Shown here: positions 35,406 to 43,492 of the stretch, one piece after another | Position numbering within the stretch: the first letter of the stretch is position 1 | Layout of the letters: every line of letters starts with the position of its first letter | From: Pontibacter sp. E15-1 | GTDB lineage: Bacteria; Bacteroidota; Bacteroidia; Cytophagales; Hymenobacteraceae | Reading direction: 5' to 3' | Length of the DNA stretch: 64,000 nucleotides | Assembly (NCBI RefSeq): GCF_022601975.1 | Contig: NZ_JAKVIR010000026.1 | Location: 22,482 to 86,481, forward strand | Notes under the pieces: model-generated | Database searches by the model: none | Told to the model about the DNA's origin: nothing | The model's input: the letters and a program-made list of their open reading frames with translations, nothing else | Translations under genes and position numbers: made by a program

Positions 35406-36538
35406 GCTACGCTGTCCGTTGCGCTGATCTGTTGCTTGCCAGCCACATACCTGTTCAGGAAATGCGCTATATCTGCCAGGGGCAGCACTTTATCAATATG
35501 TCCGCTCTCGATGGCGGATTTGGCCATTCCATATATCGTGGAGGATTCCTCGTCCTGCGCGAGCGTCAGTCCGCCTTTGCCCTGTATATGGGCGGCCCCC
35601 TCGGTGCCATCCTTGCCCATACCCGTCAGGATCACGCCGATCTGGTGTGGTACTGCGCTCTCGCTTACTGATTTCATGAGCAGGTCCACCGACGGCAGGT
35701 CATAGGTAGCTGTTTCTTCGCTTGAGAAGGCAATACTGAGCATGGACTTGTTGCCCATTGTGGAGCGCACCACCATGTTGCGCCCACCAGGTGCCACGAT
35801 GACCTGCCTCTTTTTCAGCATCAGCCCTTCGTAGCCCTCCTGTACCTCCAGTCCGGTATGGTCCTGCAGCCGCTGCGCATACGTGTTCGTGAAGCTCTGT
35901 GGCAGGTGCAGCGCTACCAGCACGGTGGCCTCCAGATCGGTGGCCAATTGCGCAATGACTTTCTCTATGGCCTGGGTGCCGCCTGTGGAGGCCCCGATCA
36001 CGACAATCGTGTCTGTCGTATTCTGGCGTTTGCCCTGCCGTGATTTTAGCGGAAGCTCATGTATAACCTGCTGCCACAGGCGCTGACGGTGCTCTCCCTC
36101 CGCAGGGTCATACGCGCGCACAGCGAGTATCTTCTCCACGATCTCCGCAGCCATACCCCTATAGTTTATATAGTGGCCTTTGCCCGGTTTAATAACCACT
36201 CCATACACGCCCAGCTCTATGGCCTGTTGCATCAGCTCCAACGTAAGCTGCTCTTGCAGTACCAGCAGCAGCACAAATGCTGGCTGCTCGCTGAAGATCC
36301 GCTTTAGTGTGAGCAGTTGCGCATTGCCTGGCAGGTCATGGTCCAGCAGCACGACATCGGCCCGCTCTCGCTGCAGTTGCAGCAGCAGGTCATCGCTGGT
36401 GGCGGCTTTGCCCGCCACCAGCAAGCCGGGCGCATCCCGGATGATGTCCTCCAGCACCGATCGGGCGTATGTGCCTTCCTCGGCCACCATGACCTTTAAC
36501 TCCTTTTCTTCTTCTCCCTGCACTCTCATTCTCAGCAC
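35402..36538 (-). CDS. cheB: Chemotaxis response regulator/methylesterase CheB
   Basis: 378 residues. The N-terminal receiver (about 12-135) keeps the phospho-acceptor Asp66 (VVLLDHDLPG) and a Lys in VVIKPGK, but the usual acidic pair after the first strand is Glu-Glu. The C-terminal methylesterase has the triad Ser184 (IGASTGGTQA), His211 (ALHLPQSF) and Asp310 (TGMGKDGTEG). It demethylates or deamidates receptor glutamates; a CheR methyltransferase is not in this operon. Lies between cheY and cheA, with the 4-nt overlap on cheA. Confidence 0.93.
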   Translation of the reverse strand: MLRMRVQGEEEKELKVMVAEEGTYARSVLEDIIRDAPGLLVAGKAATSDDLLLQLQRERADVVLLDHDLPGNAQLLTLKRIFSEQPAFVLLLVLQEQLTLELMQQAIELGVYGVVIKPGKGHYINYRGMAAEIVEKILAVRAYDPAEGEHRQRLWQQVIHELPLKSRQGKRQNTTDTIVVIGASTGGTQAIEKVIAQLATDLEATVLVALHLPQSFTNTYAQRLQDHTGLEVQEGYEGLMLKKRQVIVAPGGRNMVVRSTMGNKSMLSIAFSSEETATYDLPSVDLLMKSVSESAVPHQIGVILTGMGKDGTEGAAHIQGKGGLTLAQDEESSTIYGMAKSAIESGHIDKVLPLADIAHFLNRYVAGKQQISATDSVA

Positions 36539-36571
36539 GAAACGCTATGCGTACAACACATGGCGGCGCTT

Positions 36572-36943
36572 TTATTTAGCTTCTTCTGATAATACCTGGC
36601 TGACAACCTCCAGCACTTTTTCCTCTGAGAACGGCTTCACGATGTAAGCCTTGGCCCCATATTCCATGGCCTCATTCACGATGACCTCCTGGCCTACGGC
36701 GCTCACAATTATCACTTTCATGTCCGGCTGGTCTGCCTTTATGCCTTTGAGCACGTCCAGCCCGGTGTTGTCCGGAAGGATCACGTCAAGCGTTATCAGG
36801 TCCGGGGTGGTTTCCTTGGCCAGCTCGAGGGCAGTCTGACCATTGGGGGCCTCTCCTACTACTTCGTAACCCGCGTCTGTCAGCATGTTCTTCAACATGG
36901 TGCGCATGTAGAAAGAATCATCTACGATCAATATTCTTTTCAT
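36572..36943 (-). CDS. cheY: Single-domain response regulator CheY
   Basis: 123 residues, one receiver domain. Acidic pair Asp8-Asp9 (LIVDDSFYMR), phospho-acceptor in LITLDVILPDNTG (Asp53), switch Ser in IIVSAVGQ and Lys in YIVKPFSEE. As the stand-alone receiver in an operon with CheA and CheC it is the likely output regulator. No flagellar genes are visible, so the target may be gliding or type IV pili, or not motility at all. Confidence 0.93.
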   Translation of the reverse strand: MKRILIVDDSFYMRTMLKNMLTDAGYEVVGEAPNGQTALELAKETTPDLITLDVILPDNTGLDVLKGIKADQPDMKVIIVSAVGQEVIVNEAMEYGAKAYIVKPFSEEKVLEVVSQVLSEEAK

Positions 36944-36977
36944 ACTTTTATAAAGTAGCGTTTATGTATAATTTGCT

Positions 36978-37577
36978 CTATTCAGTCAACTCACTAATCT
37001 CATCCTGGGTCAGTATCTTGTACATGTCCAGCACCACAATCAGGCGGTCGCTCGTTTTGGCCAGGCCTTCAATAAAGTTTTCATTGATGTTCACGGCCTG
37101 CAGCAATGCAGGTGCCCTGTCGATCTTAGACACCGCCAGGTTCAGGGATTGTGGCATCTCTTTCACTGCTACCCCTATGCTGTAATCTCTGGCCTCGATC
37201 ACGAGGGTATACGTGATGTTGGGGTTACTGTCCTCCGTCAATGGAGCGGGTTTGATGTGGAACCGGTCTTCCAGGTCCATGATCGCGATGATGTCACCGC
37301 GTATGTTCGCCACCCCTTTCACAAAATGGGGCGTCCGGGGCATGCGGGTGATCGCCGGGGTAACGGTCACTTCCTTCACCTGCTCAATCCGGATGGCGTA
37401 ACTCTCCACGCCCAGCTTGAACACGATGAGGTGGATCATTTGCTCGCTTTCCTGCTGCCCCTCGGCTTGCGGCCTTTCCTGCGGGGATGCCGCGCCGCCA
37501 GACATTGATGCCGGTGTTTTGCCGGTACCCAGGCCAGGCGCGGCCGCAGTGTTGTCTGTCTTGGTTTGCTTCGCCAT
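36978..37577 (-). CDS. cheW: Chemotaxis coupling protein CheW
   Basis: 199 residues. The CheW domain spans about residues 45-195 (LIVFKLGVESYAIRIEQVKEV, then KGVANIRGDIIAIMDLEDRF, the receptor/CheA-binding hallmark). The first 45 residues are a disordered extension rich in Ala, Gly, Pro and Gln, which is unusual for CheW. The start codon overlaps the stop of the receptor gene by 1 nt (TAATG), indicating translational coupling. Confidence 0.93.
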   Translation of the reverse strand: MAKQTKTDNTAAAPGLGTGKTPASMSGGAASPQERPQAEGQQESEQMIHLIVFKLGVESYAIRIEQVKEVTVTPAITRMPRTPHFVKGVANIRGDIIAIMDLEDRFHIKPAPLTEDSNPNITYTLVIEARDYSIGVAVKEMPQSLNLAVSKIDRAPALLQAVNINENFIEGLAKTSDRLIVVLDMYKILTQDEISELTE

Positions 37578-40500
37578 TATCTTAAGTTGCCCTCTGCCCC
37601 GTTGCTGTTATACCATTTCGAGCTGGTGGCCAGGCGGCTGTTGCCTGTGCTCACCTTCTCCGTCACCGGAGAAAGCAGGCGGCGGCTCACCCCGTTGTTG
37701 AACACCAGATTCCCGTCTACCAGCTTAAAGGCAGAGATACTTATTTGCAGCTCTGCCGCGATCTTGTTCAGGTTTTGCGACGAGGAGGTGAGTTCCTGCA
37801 TCGAGCCGGACAGTTGCTTGGCGGTGCTGGCCACCTGCTGCGTGCCCGAGGCTGTTTGCTCGGCAATCGCCACCACTTCCTCCACGTATTTCACCACATC
37901 CCCGATAGAGGATTTCTGGATTTCCGTCGCCGTCAGGATGTCCTGGGCCGTGCGCAGGGTCTCTCCGCTGGAGGCGGCAATGTTTTTAAAGGCCCCGGAC
38001 GCCTCGAAAGTGGCGTTCTTCCCTTTCAGCACGCGTCCCTCCATGGTCGAGATGGCCGTAGCGGCGGAGGCGGTGTCCTTCTTCACGTCATCCACCAGGG
38101 TGGCAATCTCACTGGCAGACTTGCGGGACCCTTCCGCCAGCTTCCTGATTTCCTCGGCTACCACCGCGAAACCGCGCCCGGCATCGCCGGCGCGCGCCGC
38201 CTCAATGGCCGCGTTCAGGGCCAGCAGGTTTGTTTGCGCGGCAATGTCTGTGATCACCCCCAGGGATTTGGAGATCTCCTGTGAGCGCGTGCTGAGCACT
38301 TCGATGGTCTTAGCCGTGAGCACGGCTGAACTGGAGATCTCTTCCATGTTCTTCACCACTTCCGCCACCGTTTTGAGTCCGGTCTGGGAGCTTTCCTCAC
38401 CCAGCAAGGCCGATTTGTTCACCACTTCCGCACGGTTGGCCGTGTCTTTGGTGGTTTTCATGATTTCTTCGATCAGCTTAAAGGCCTGATCCGTTTTAAG
38501 GGCCTGGTTCTGGGCGCCCTCTGCCATTTGCTGCATGGCCAGGGCCACGTCCAGTGTCACCTTGTTCATCTCCAGCCCTTTGCCCGCCATCTCCTCAGAC
38601 GACGTTCCTACCACCAGCGACGAGTCGTTGATCTCTCCCAACAGGGCGTTTAGGTTGTCGACGGCCAGGTTCAGCGCGTTGGCCATGTCCATGATGTCGC
38701 CGGCTGTCTGCACGGCCACTTTCTGCGTCAGGTCGCCTTCAGATATGGCCCGCACTACCCGCGACACGTCCAGCATCGGCGTCACAATGGACTCCAGCAG
38801 GTCGTTCACGGTATCCACCAGCTCTTTCCAGCTTCCGCCCACGCCCTGCAGGGTTGCGCGCTCGGTCAGTTTGCCTTCCACGCCGGCCACTCTTGCCACG
38901 CGGCTCACTTCCCCGGCCAGGCGGTTCAGGTCCACCACCATGGTGTTGATGGTGTCGGCCAGTTCGGCCACCTCGCCTTTCGCCTCCAGCGTCAGCTTTT
39001 GGGTCAGGTCACCTTTCGACACGGCGGTTACCACTTTCACGATGCCCCGCACCTGGATGGTCAGGTTGCTGGCCATGGTATTCACGTTGTCGGTCAGGTC
39101 TTTCCATACCCCCGCCACGTTCGGCACGTTGGCCTGGCCGCCCAGTTTTCCTTCCGTGCCCACTTCCAGGGCCACACGCGTTACCTCCCCGGCAAAAATA
39201 TTCAGGGAGTCAACCATGCGGTTGATGTTTTCCTTCAGCTCGGCCATCTCGCCCTTCACGTCCACCGACACCTTCTGGGTCAGGTCGCCCTTTGCCACGG
39301 CCGTGGACACTTTGGCGATGTCGCGCACCTGGCTGGTCAGGTTAGAGGCCATGGTGTTCACGTTGTCGGTCAGCTCCTTCCAGGTGCCGCGCACTTTCGG
39401 CACGTTGGCCTGGCCGCCCAGCTTGCCCTCGGTGCCCACCTCGCGGGCCACGCGGGTCACCTCGTCGGCGAACACGTTGAGCGAGTCCACCATCTGGTTC
39501 AGGTTTTCCTTCAGGTCCAGTATTTCGCCGCGGGCCTCTACCAGCACTTTCTGGGTCAGGTCGCCCTTGGCCACGGCTGTCGCCACTTTGGCGATGTCAC
39601 GTACCTGGCTGGTCAGGTTGTTCGCCATCAGGTTCACGTTGTCAGTCAGGTCTTTCCAGGTGCCGCCTACGTTTGGCACGTTGGCCTGGCCTCCCAGCTT
39701 GCCCTCGGTGCCCACCTCACGGGCCACGCGGGTTACCTCGTCACCGAATATATTCAGGGAGTCCACCATTTGGTTGATGTTCTCCTTCAACTCACCTAAT
39801 TCTCCCTTCACGTCCACCGACACCTTCTGGGTCAGGTCGCCCTTGGCCACGGCCGTGGACACGTTGGCGATGTCGCGCACCTGACTGGTCAGGTTGCTGG
39901 CCATGGTGTTCACGTTCTCGGTCAGGTCTTTCCATACCCCTGCCACGTTCGGCACATCGGCCTGGCCTCCCAGTTTGCCTTCGGTTCCTACCTCGCGGGC
40001 CACGCGGGTAACCTCCCCGGCGAATACGTTGAGCGAGTCCACCATCTGGTTCAGGTTCACTTTCAGCTCGGCCAGTTCGCCTTTCACGTTCACGGTTATT
40101 TTCTGGCTCAGGTCGCCCTTGGCCACGGCCGTGGACACGTTGGCGATGTCGCGCACTTGGCTGGTCAGGTTGCTGGCCATGGAGTTTACGTTCTCGGTCA
40201 GGTCTTTCCAGATACCCGCCACGTTTGGCACGTTGGCCTGGCCGCCCAGTATACCCTCGGTGCCCACCTCGCGGGCCACGCGGGTTACCTCCGCGCCGAA
40301 CACGTTGAGACGGTCCACCATTTCGTTGAGGATGTCCTTCAACTCCCCAAGCTCACCTTTCACGTCCACCGACACCTTCTGGGTCAGGTCGCCTTTGGCA
40401 ACGGCGGTAGCCACGTTGGCGATGTCGCGCACCTGGGCGGTCAGGTTGCCTGCCATCAGGTTCACGTTCTCGGTCAGGTCTTTCCAGGTTCCTTCTACCC

Positions 40501-41815
40501 TCGGCACATTGGCCTGGCCGCCAAGCTTTCCTTCGGTGCCCACCTCGCGGGCCACACGGGTTACCTCTCCGGCGAACACGTTGAGCGAGTCCACCATCTG
40601 GTTGATAATATCTTTCAGGTCGGCGATTTCGCCTCTTACATTTACCGTTACTTTCTGGGTCAGGTCGCCCTTGGCCACCGCCGTGGACACGTTGGCGATG
40701 TCGCGCACCTGGCTGGTCAGGTTGGAGGCCATGGAGTTCACGTTGTCGGTCAGGTCTTTCCATACCCCGCCCACGTTCGGCACTTTTGCCTGGCCGCCGA
40801 GCTTGCCCTCGGTGCCCACCTCGCGGGCCACGCGCGTTACCTCGTCAGCGAAAATGTTCAGCGAGTCCACCATCTGGTTCATGTTGTCCTTCAGCTGGGC
40901 AAATTCCCCCCGCACATCCACCGACACTTTTTGCGTCAGGTTACCTTTCGCCACCGCTGTGGCTACGTTAGAAATGTCGCGCACCTGAGCGGTCAGGTTA
41001 CTGGCCATCACGTTCACGTTGTCGGTCAGGTCTTTCCAGATGCCCGCCACGTTCGGCACGGAGGCCTGGCCGCCGAGCTTACCCTCGGTGCCCACTTCCA
41101 GGGCCACGCGCGTTACCTCCCCGGCAAACAGGTTCAGGTTGTCGATGGTGCGGTTAATGGTCTCGGCCATCACCTTGAAGTCGCCGGACACCGGTATCTG
41201 GAATGTCTCATCGAGGTTACCCCGCGAGATGTTCTTCAGTACCTTGCCCACTTCCAACACCGGCACCGCGATGGAATCCACGAGGCCGTTGATGTTGTTA
41301 ATCATGTCTTTCCAGAAACCTGAGGCATTATCGGCAGAGGCACGCGCTTTCAGGTTCCCTTCCACCCCGGCCACTTTGGAGATGCGCGATACCTCGCCCC
41401 CTACCCCGCCGATCATCTCCACCATGGAGTTATAGGCTTCTGCGATCTCGGCAAAAAGGTCATCGTTTTGCTTGGTCAGGCGCACCGAAATATCCCCTTT
41501 CTTAAACGCGTCCAGGGCATAGAGCACCTTGTTCAGCTGCTCGCTGATGTATTCCGGGTTGGTGGCAAGCTGCTCCAGCTTGGCCGGGCTTCCGTTATCT
41601 CGCTTCAGGGTGTTTGGCTTGGCATCGCTCTTGAAGGCTGGGGCCGCGGCAGGCTTGCCGCCCGCCTGTGGTTTGGCAGGCGCGTCTGCTATGGCCGTGG
41701 TTTTTGGCGCGCCACCGTTTCCTTTTGCTTTTGGTGCGGGCTTGTTCTCTTCTCTGGCTTCCACGTCACTGATGAGCTTTTCTTTGCTCAACTTCAAGTT
41801 TTTTCCTAAGGCCAT
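37577..41815 (-). CDS. Soluble methyl-accepting chemotaxis protein with poly-HAMP array
   Basis: 1412 residues. No transmembrane segment or signal peptide, so a cytoplasmic receptor. Residues 1-80 are a basic, Ala/Pro-rich disordered tail. From about 141 to 1060 there are ten consecutive 92-residue units, each a pair of HAMP-like helices; eight of them (233-968) are nearly identical (EVTRVAREVGTEGKLGGQA, KDLTDNVN, QVRDIA, AVAKGDLTQKV). The C-terminal MCP signalling hairpin has the invariant tip ITDIAAQTNLLALNAAIEAA. The HAMP chain resembles that of fungal Nik1/Os-1 osmosensing kinases. No ligand domain is visible, so the HAMP array itself may be the sensor. Confidence 0.95.
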   Translation of the reverse strand: MALGKNLKLSKEKLISDVEAREENKPAPKAKGNGGAPKTTAIADAPAKPQAGGKPAAAPAFKSDAKPNTLKRDNGSPAKLEQLATNPEYISEQLNKVLYALDAFKKGDISVRLTKQNDDLFAEIAEAYNSMVEMIGGVGGEVSRISKVAGVEGNLKARASADNASGFWKDMINNINGLVDSIAVPVLEVGKVLKNISRGNLDETFQIPVSGDFKVMAETINRTIDNLNLFAGEVTRVALEVGTEGKLGGQASVPNVAGIWKDLTDNVNVMASNLTAQVRDISNVATAVAKGNLTQKVSVDVRGEFAQLKDNMNQMVDSLNIFADEVTRVAREVGTEGKLGGQAKVPNVGGVWKDLTDNVNSMASNLTSQVRDIANVSTAVAKGDLTQKVTVNVRGEIADLKDIINQMVDSLNVFAGEVTRVAREVGTEGKLGGQANVPRVEGTWKDLTENVNLMAGNLTAQVRDIANVATAVAKGDLTQKVSVDVKGELGELKDILNEMVDRLNVFGAEVTRVAREVGTEGILGGQANVPNVAGIWKDLTENVNSMASNLTSQVRDIANVSTAVAKGDLSQKITVNVKGELAELKVNLNQMVDSLNVFAGEVTRVAREVGTEGKLGGQADVPNVAGVWKDLTENVNTMASNLTSQVRDIANVSTAVAKGDLTQKVSVDVKGELGELKENINQMVDSLNIFGDEVTRVAREVGTEGKLGGQANVPNVGGTWKDLTDNVNLMANNLTSQVRDIAKVATAVAKGDLTQKVLVEARGEILDLKENLNQMVDSLNVFADEVTRVAREVGTEGKLGGQANVPKVRGTWKELTDNVNTMASNLTSQVRDIAKVSTAVAKGDLTQKVSVDVKGEMAELKENINRMVDSLNIFAGEVTRVALEVGTEGKLGGQANVPNVAGVWKDLTDNVNTMASNLTIQVRGIVKVVTAVSKGDLTQKLTLEAKGEVAELADTINTMVVDLNRLAGEVSRVARVAGVEGKLTERATLQGVGGSWKELVDTVNDLLESIVTPMLDVSRVVRAISEGDLTQKVAVQTAGDIMDMANALNLAVDNLNALLGEINDSSLVVGTSSEEMAGKGLEMNKVTLDVALAMQQMAEGAQNQALKTDQAFKLIEEIMKTTKDTANRAEVVNKSALLGEESSQTGLKTVAEVVKNMEEISSSAVLTAKTIEVLSTRSQEISKSLGVITDIAAQTNLLALNAAIEAARAGDAGRGFAVVAEEIRKLAEGSRKSASEIATLVDDVKKDTASAATAISTMEGRVLKGKNATFEASGAFKNIAASSGETLRTAQDILTATEIQKSSIGDVVKYVEEVVAIAEQTASGTQQVASTAKQLSGSMQELTSSSQNLNKIAAELQISISAFKLVDGNLVFNNGVSRRLLSPVTEKVSTGNSRLATSSKWYNSNGAEGNLR
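38912..41119 (-). repeat. Eight near-identical 276-bp tandem repeats (HAMP units)
   Basis: Codons 233-968 of the receptor consist of eight units of exactly 92 codons with high nucleotide identity. Two divergent units (41120-41395 and 38636-38911) flank them in the same register. The periodicity also creates long spurious open frames on the other strand. Confidence 0.93.
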
Positions 41816-41947
41816 ATTTCGTTTGGTTGGGATGGTCGCTCGAACCGCTACAGCGTGCCTGGCGCATGGTTACCTTGTCCGGGTATAGCGCAAGCCTTCG
41901 AGTGGGTGCAATTTAATTAAAAAAGATGATGAATGAAATCGGGCTTT

Positions 41948-42712
41948 TTACTCCTGCCCATCGGGCTCTCCAAGGTATTCGGCGGCCAGCGCCCTGTAGT
42001 CTTTCGCCCCGTTAGAGGAGGCGTCGTAATCGAGGATGCTCCTGCCAAAGGACGGGGCTTCTGCCAGCTTCACGTTCAGGCGTATCTGGCTGTCGAATAT
42101 CTTTTCCGTCACGTTCTCGCGCAGGTATTCCAGCACTTCCTGGCTCAGTTTCCGGCGCATGTCAAACATCACCACCACTATGCCCTTTATCCGGAGGCCA
42201 GGGTTGAAGGCTTTGCGCACTTTCTCCACCGTGTTCATGATCTGATCGAGCCCCTGAAGGGTTAGCACTTCCATTTGGAGGGGAATCAGCACCTCCTGCG
42301 CCGCCGTGAGGGCGTTGAGGGTAAGCACTGAGAGTGAGGGTGGGCAGTCGATGAGGATATAGTCGAACCCTTTGGCCTCTGCCAGGATGCGCTTCAGGAA
42401 CTTCTCCCGCTCCGGCTGTGTCACCAGCGAGATCTCGACATCAACCAGCTCGTTAGAGCCCGGCACCAGCCAGAGGTCGTCTTTGGGGATGATGACGTCT
42501 TTGATGCTTTTGCCCCCCAGCAGCACATCGGCGAGCGTGGCTTCGGGCTGGGTCACAGCCAGCGAGTAAGACAGGTTGCTTTGCGGGTCCAGGTCAAGGA
42601 GAAGCACCTTTTTGCCGCGTTTGCTCAGGGCGCTGCCCAGGTTTATGGTGGTCGTTGTTTTGCCTGTGCCGCCTTTCTGGTTAATAACGGCCACTACCTT
42701 TGTTTTTGCCAT
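41948..42712 (-). CDS. ParA/Soj-type ATPase heading the chemosensory operon
   Basis: 254 residues from ATG 42712; the open frame extends 16 codons upstream but MAKTKVVAVINQKGGTGKTT is the standard start. Deviant Walker A KGGTGKTT, Walker A' LLLDLDPQSNLSYSL and Walker B YILIDCPPSLSVL are complete. It could be the chromosomal Soj, but no parB is adjacent. Instead it is the first gene before the soluble receptor (133 bp) and che genes, the arrangement seen for ParA-like proteins that position cytoplasmic chemoreceptor clusters (PpfA, ParC). The positioning role is inferred from context. Confidence 0.9.
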   Translation of the reverse strand: MAKTKVVAVINQKGGTGKTTTTINLGSALSKRGKKVLLLDLDPQSNLSYSLAVTQPEATLADVLLGGKSIKDVIIPKDDLWLVPGSNELVDVEISLVTQPEREKFLKRILAEAKGFDYILIDCPPSLSVLTLNALTAAQEVLIPLQMEVLTLQGLDQIMNTVEKVRKAFNPGLRIKGIVVVMFDMRRKLSQEVLEYLRENVTEKIFDSQIRLNVKLAEAPSFGRSILDYDASSNGAKDYRALAAEYLGEPDGQE

Positions 42713-42834
42713 GGAGATTAAGGTTATCGGGGCACGGGCGGCCAATGCAACGCAGGCCATACCCCCTCAACCATCAAAGTTACCTATTAAATTTGTCTAA
42801 TGCGGCACTATAACTGGCGGCTGTGCAGCCACCG

Positions 42835-43329
42835 CTACCTGACATGCTCCATGTTATGGCGCAGCAATACCCCCGTCTGTACATGGATGCCTTCCCATGT
42901 TTCCAGCGTCAAGGTGATGGCCAGCACGTTGCCCGGCTCCATATACCCGATCTGCTGGCCGGTCAGGTCGCGCGCCAGTTTCGTGATGCCCGGGTTATGG
43001 CCCACCAGCAGCACCTGCTTCGCCTCGTCCGGCAAGTGGCCCAGCACGTGCAGCAGTTCCGCCTCGCGCGCGTTGTACAGTTCGGGCAGGTAGGCAATCC
43101 TCTCTGTATCAAAGTACAGCCGGCTGGCGAGCGAGCGGGCCGTGGCGCTGGCTCGGGTGGCCGGGCTGGAGAGTAGGCTGTCAATTTTCACGAAATTTTC
43201 GCGCAGCCATTTGCCGGTCTGGTTTGCCTGGTGCAGGCCATGCGGCGTAAGCTCCCGCTCAAAGTCCGGCTGTAGCGGATAGGGCTCATACGTCTCTGCG
43301 TGGCGGCAAATAAGTAAAGTTCGTTGCAT
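42835..43329 (-). CDS. SixA-type phosphohistidine phosphatase (histidine phosphatase superfamily)
   Basis: 164 residues. The phosphate pocket is visible: LLICRHAETYEPY at the N-terminus (catalytic His in RHAE, where most relatives have RHG/RHA) and QVLLVGHNPGITKLARDL (second His). The length and RHAE motif fit the SixA group, which removes phosphate from histidines of phosphotransfer proteins. Situated upstream of the parA-che operon on the same strand, 122 bp away; a role in dephosphorylating a histidine relay such as CheA is conceivable but unsupported. Confidence 0.9.
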   Translation of the reverse strand: MQRTLLICRHAETYEPYPLQPDFERELTPHGLHQANQTGKWLRENFVKIDSLLSSPATRASATARSLASRLYFDTERIAYLPELYNAREAELLHVLGHLPDEAKQVLLVGHNPGITKLARDLTGQQIGYMEPGNVLAITLTLETWEGIHVQTGVLLRHNMEHVR

Positions 43330-43492
43330 ATAGAGTAAAAGCTAACCGTGACGATTTAGAAGGCGGAATATAAATAAAGTTCCGCTTTTTAGCGACTTGT
43401 TAAACCTATGTTACATGAATGAGGTTGTAATTGTTGAAAAAAAAGCCTGAACTTTGGGCAAACTTGGCCCAACTCGCCTGCAAACTGAAAGC

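Noticed and set aside
38535..41323. Long plus-strand ORFs (up to 449 codons) opposite the receptor gene
   Set aside because: They mirror the 276-bp HAMP repeats on the antisense strand, show repeated low-complexity translation and overlap a clearly functional gene completely.
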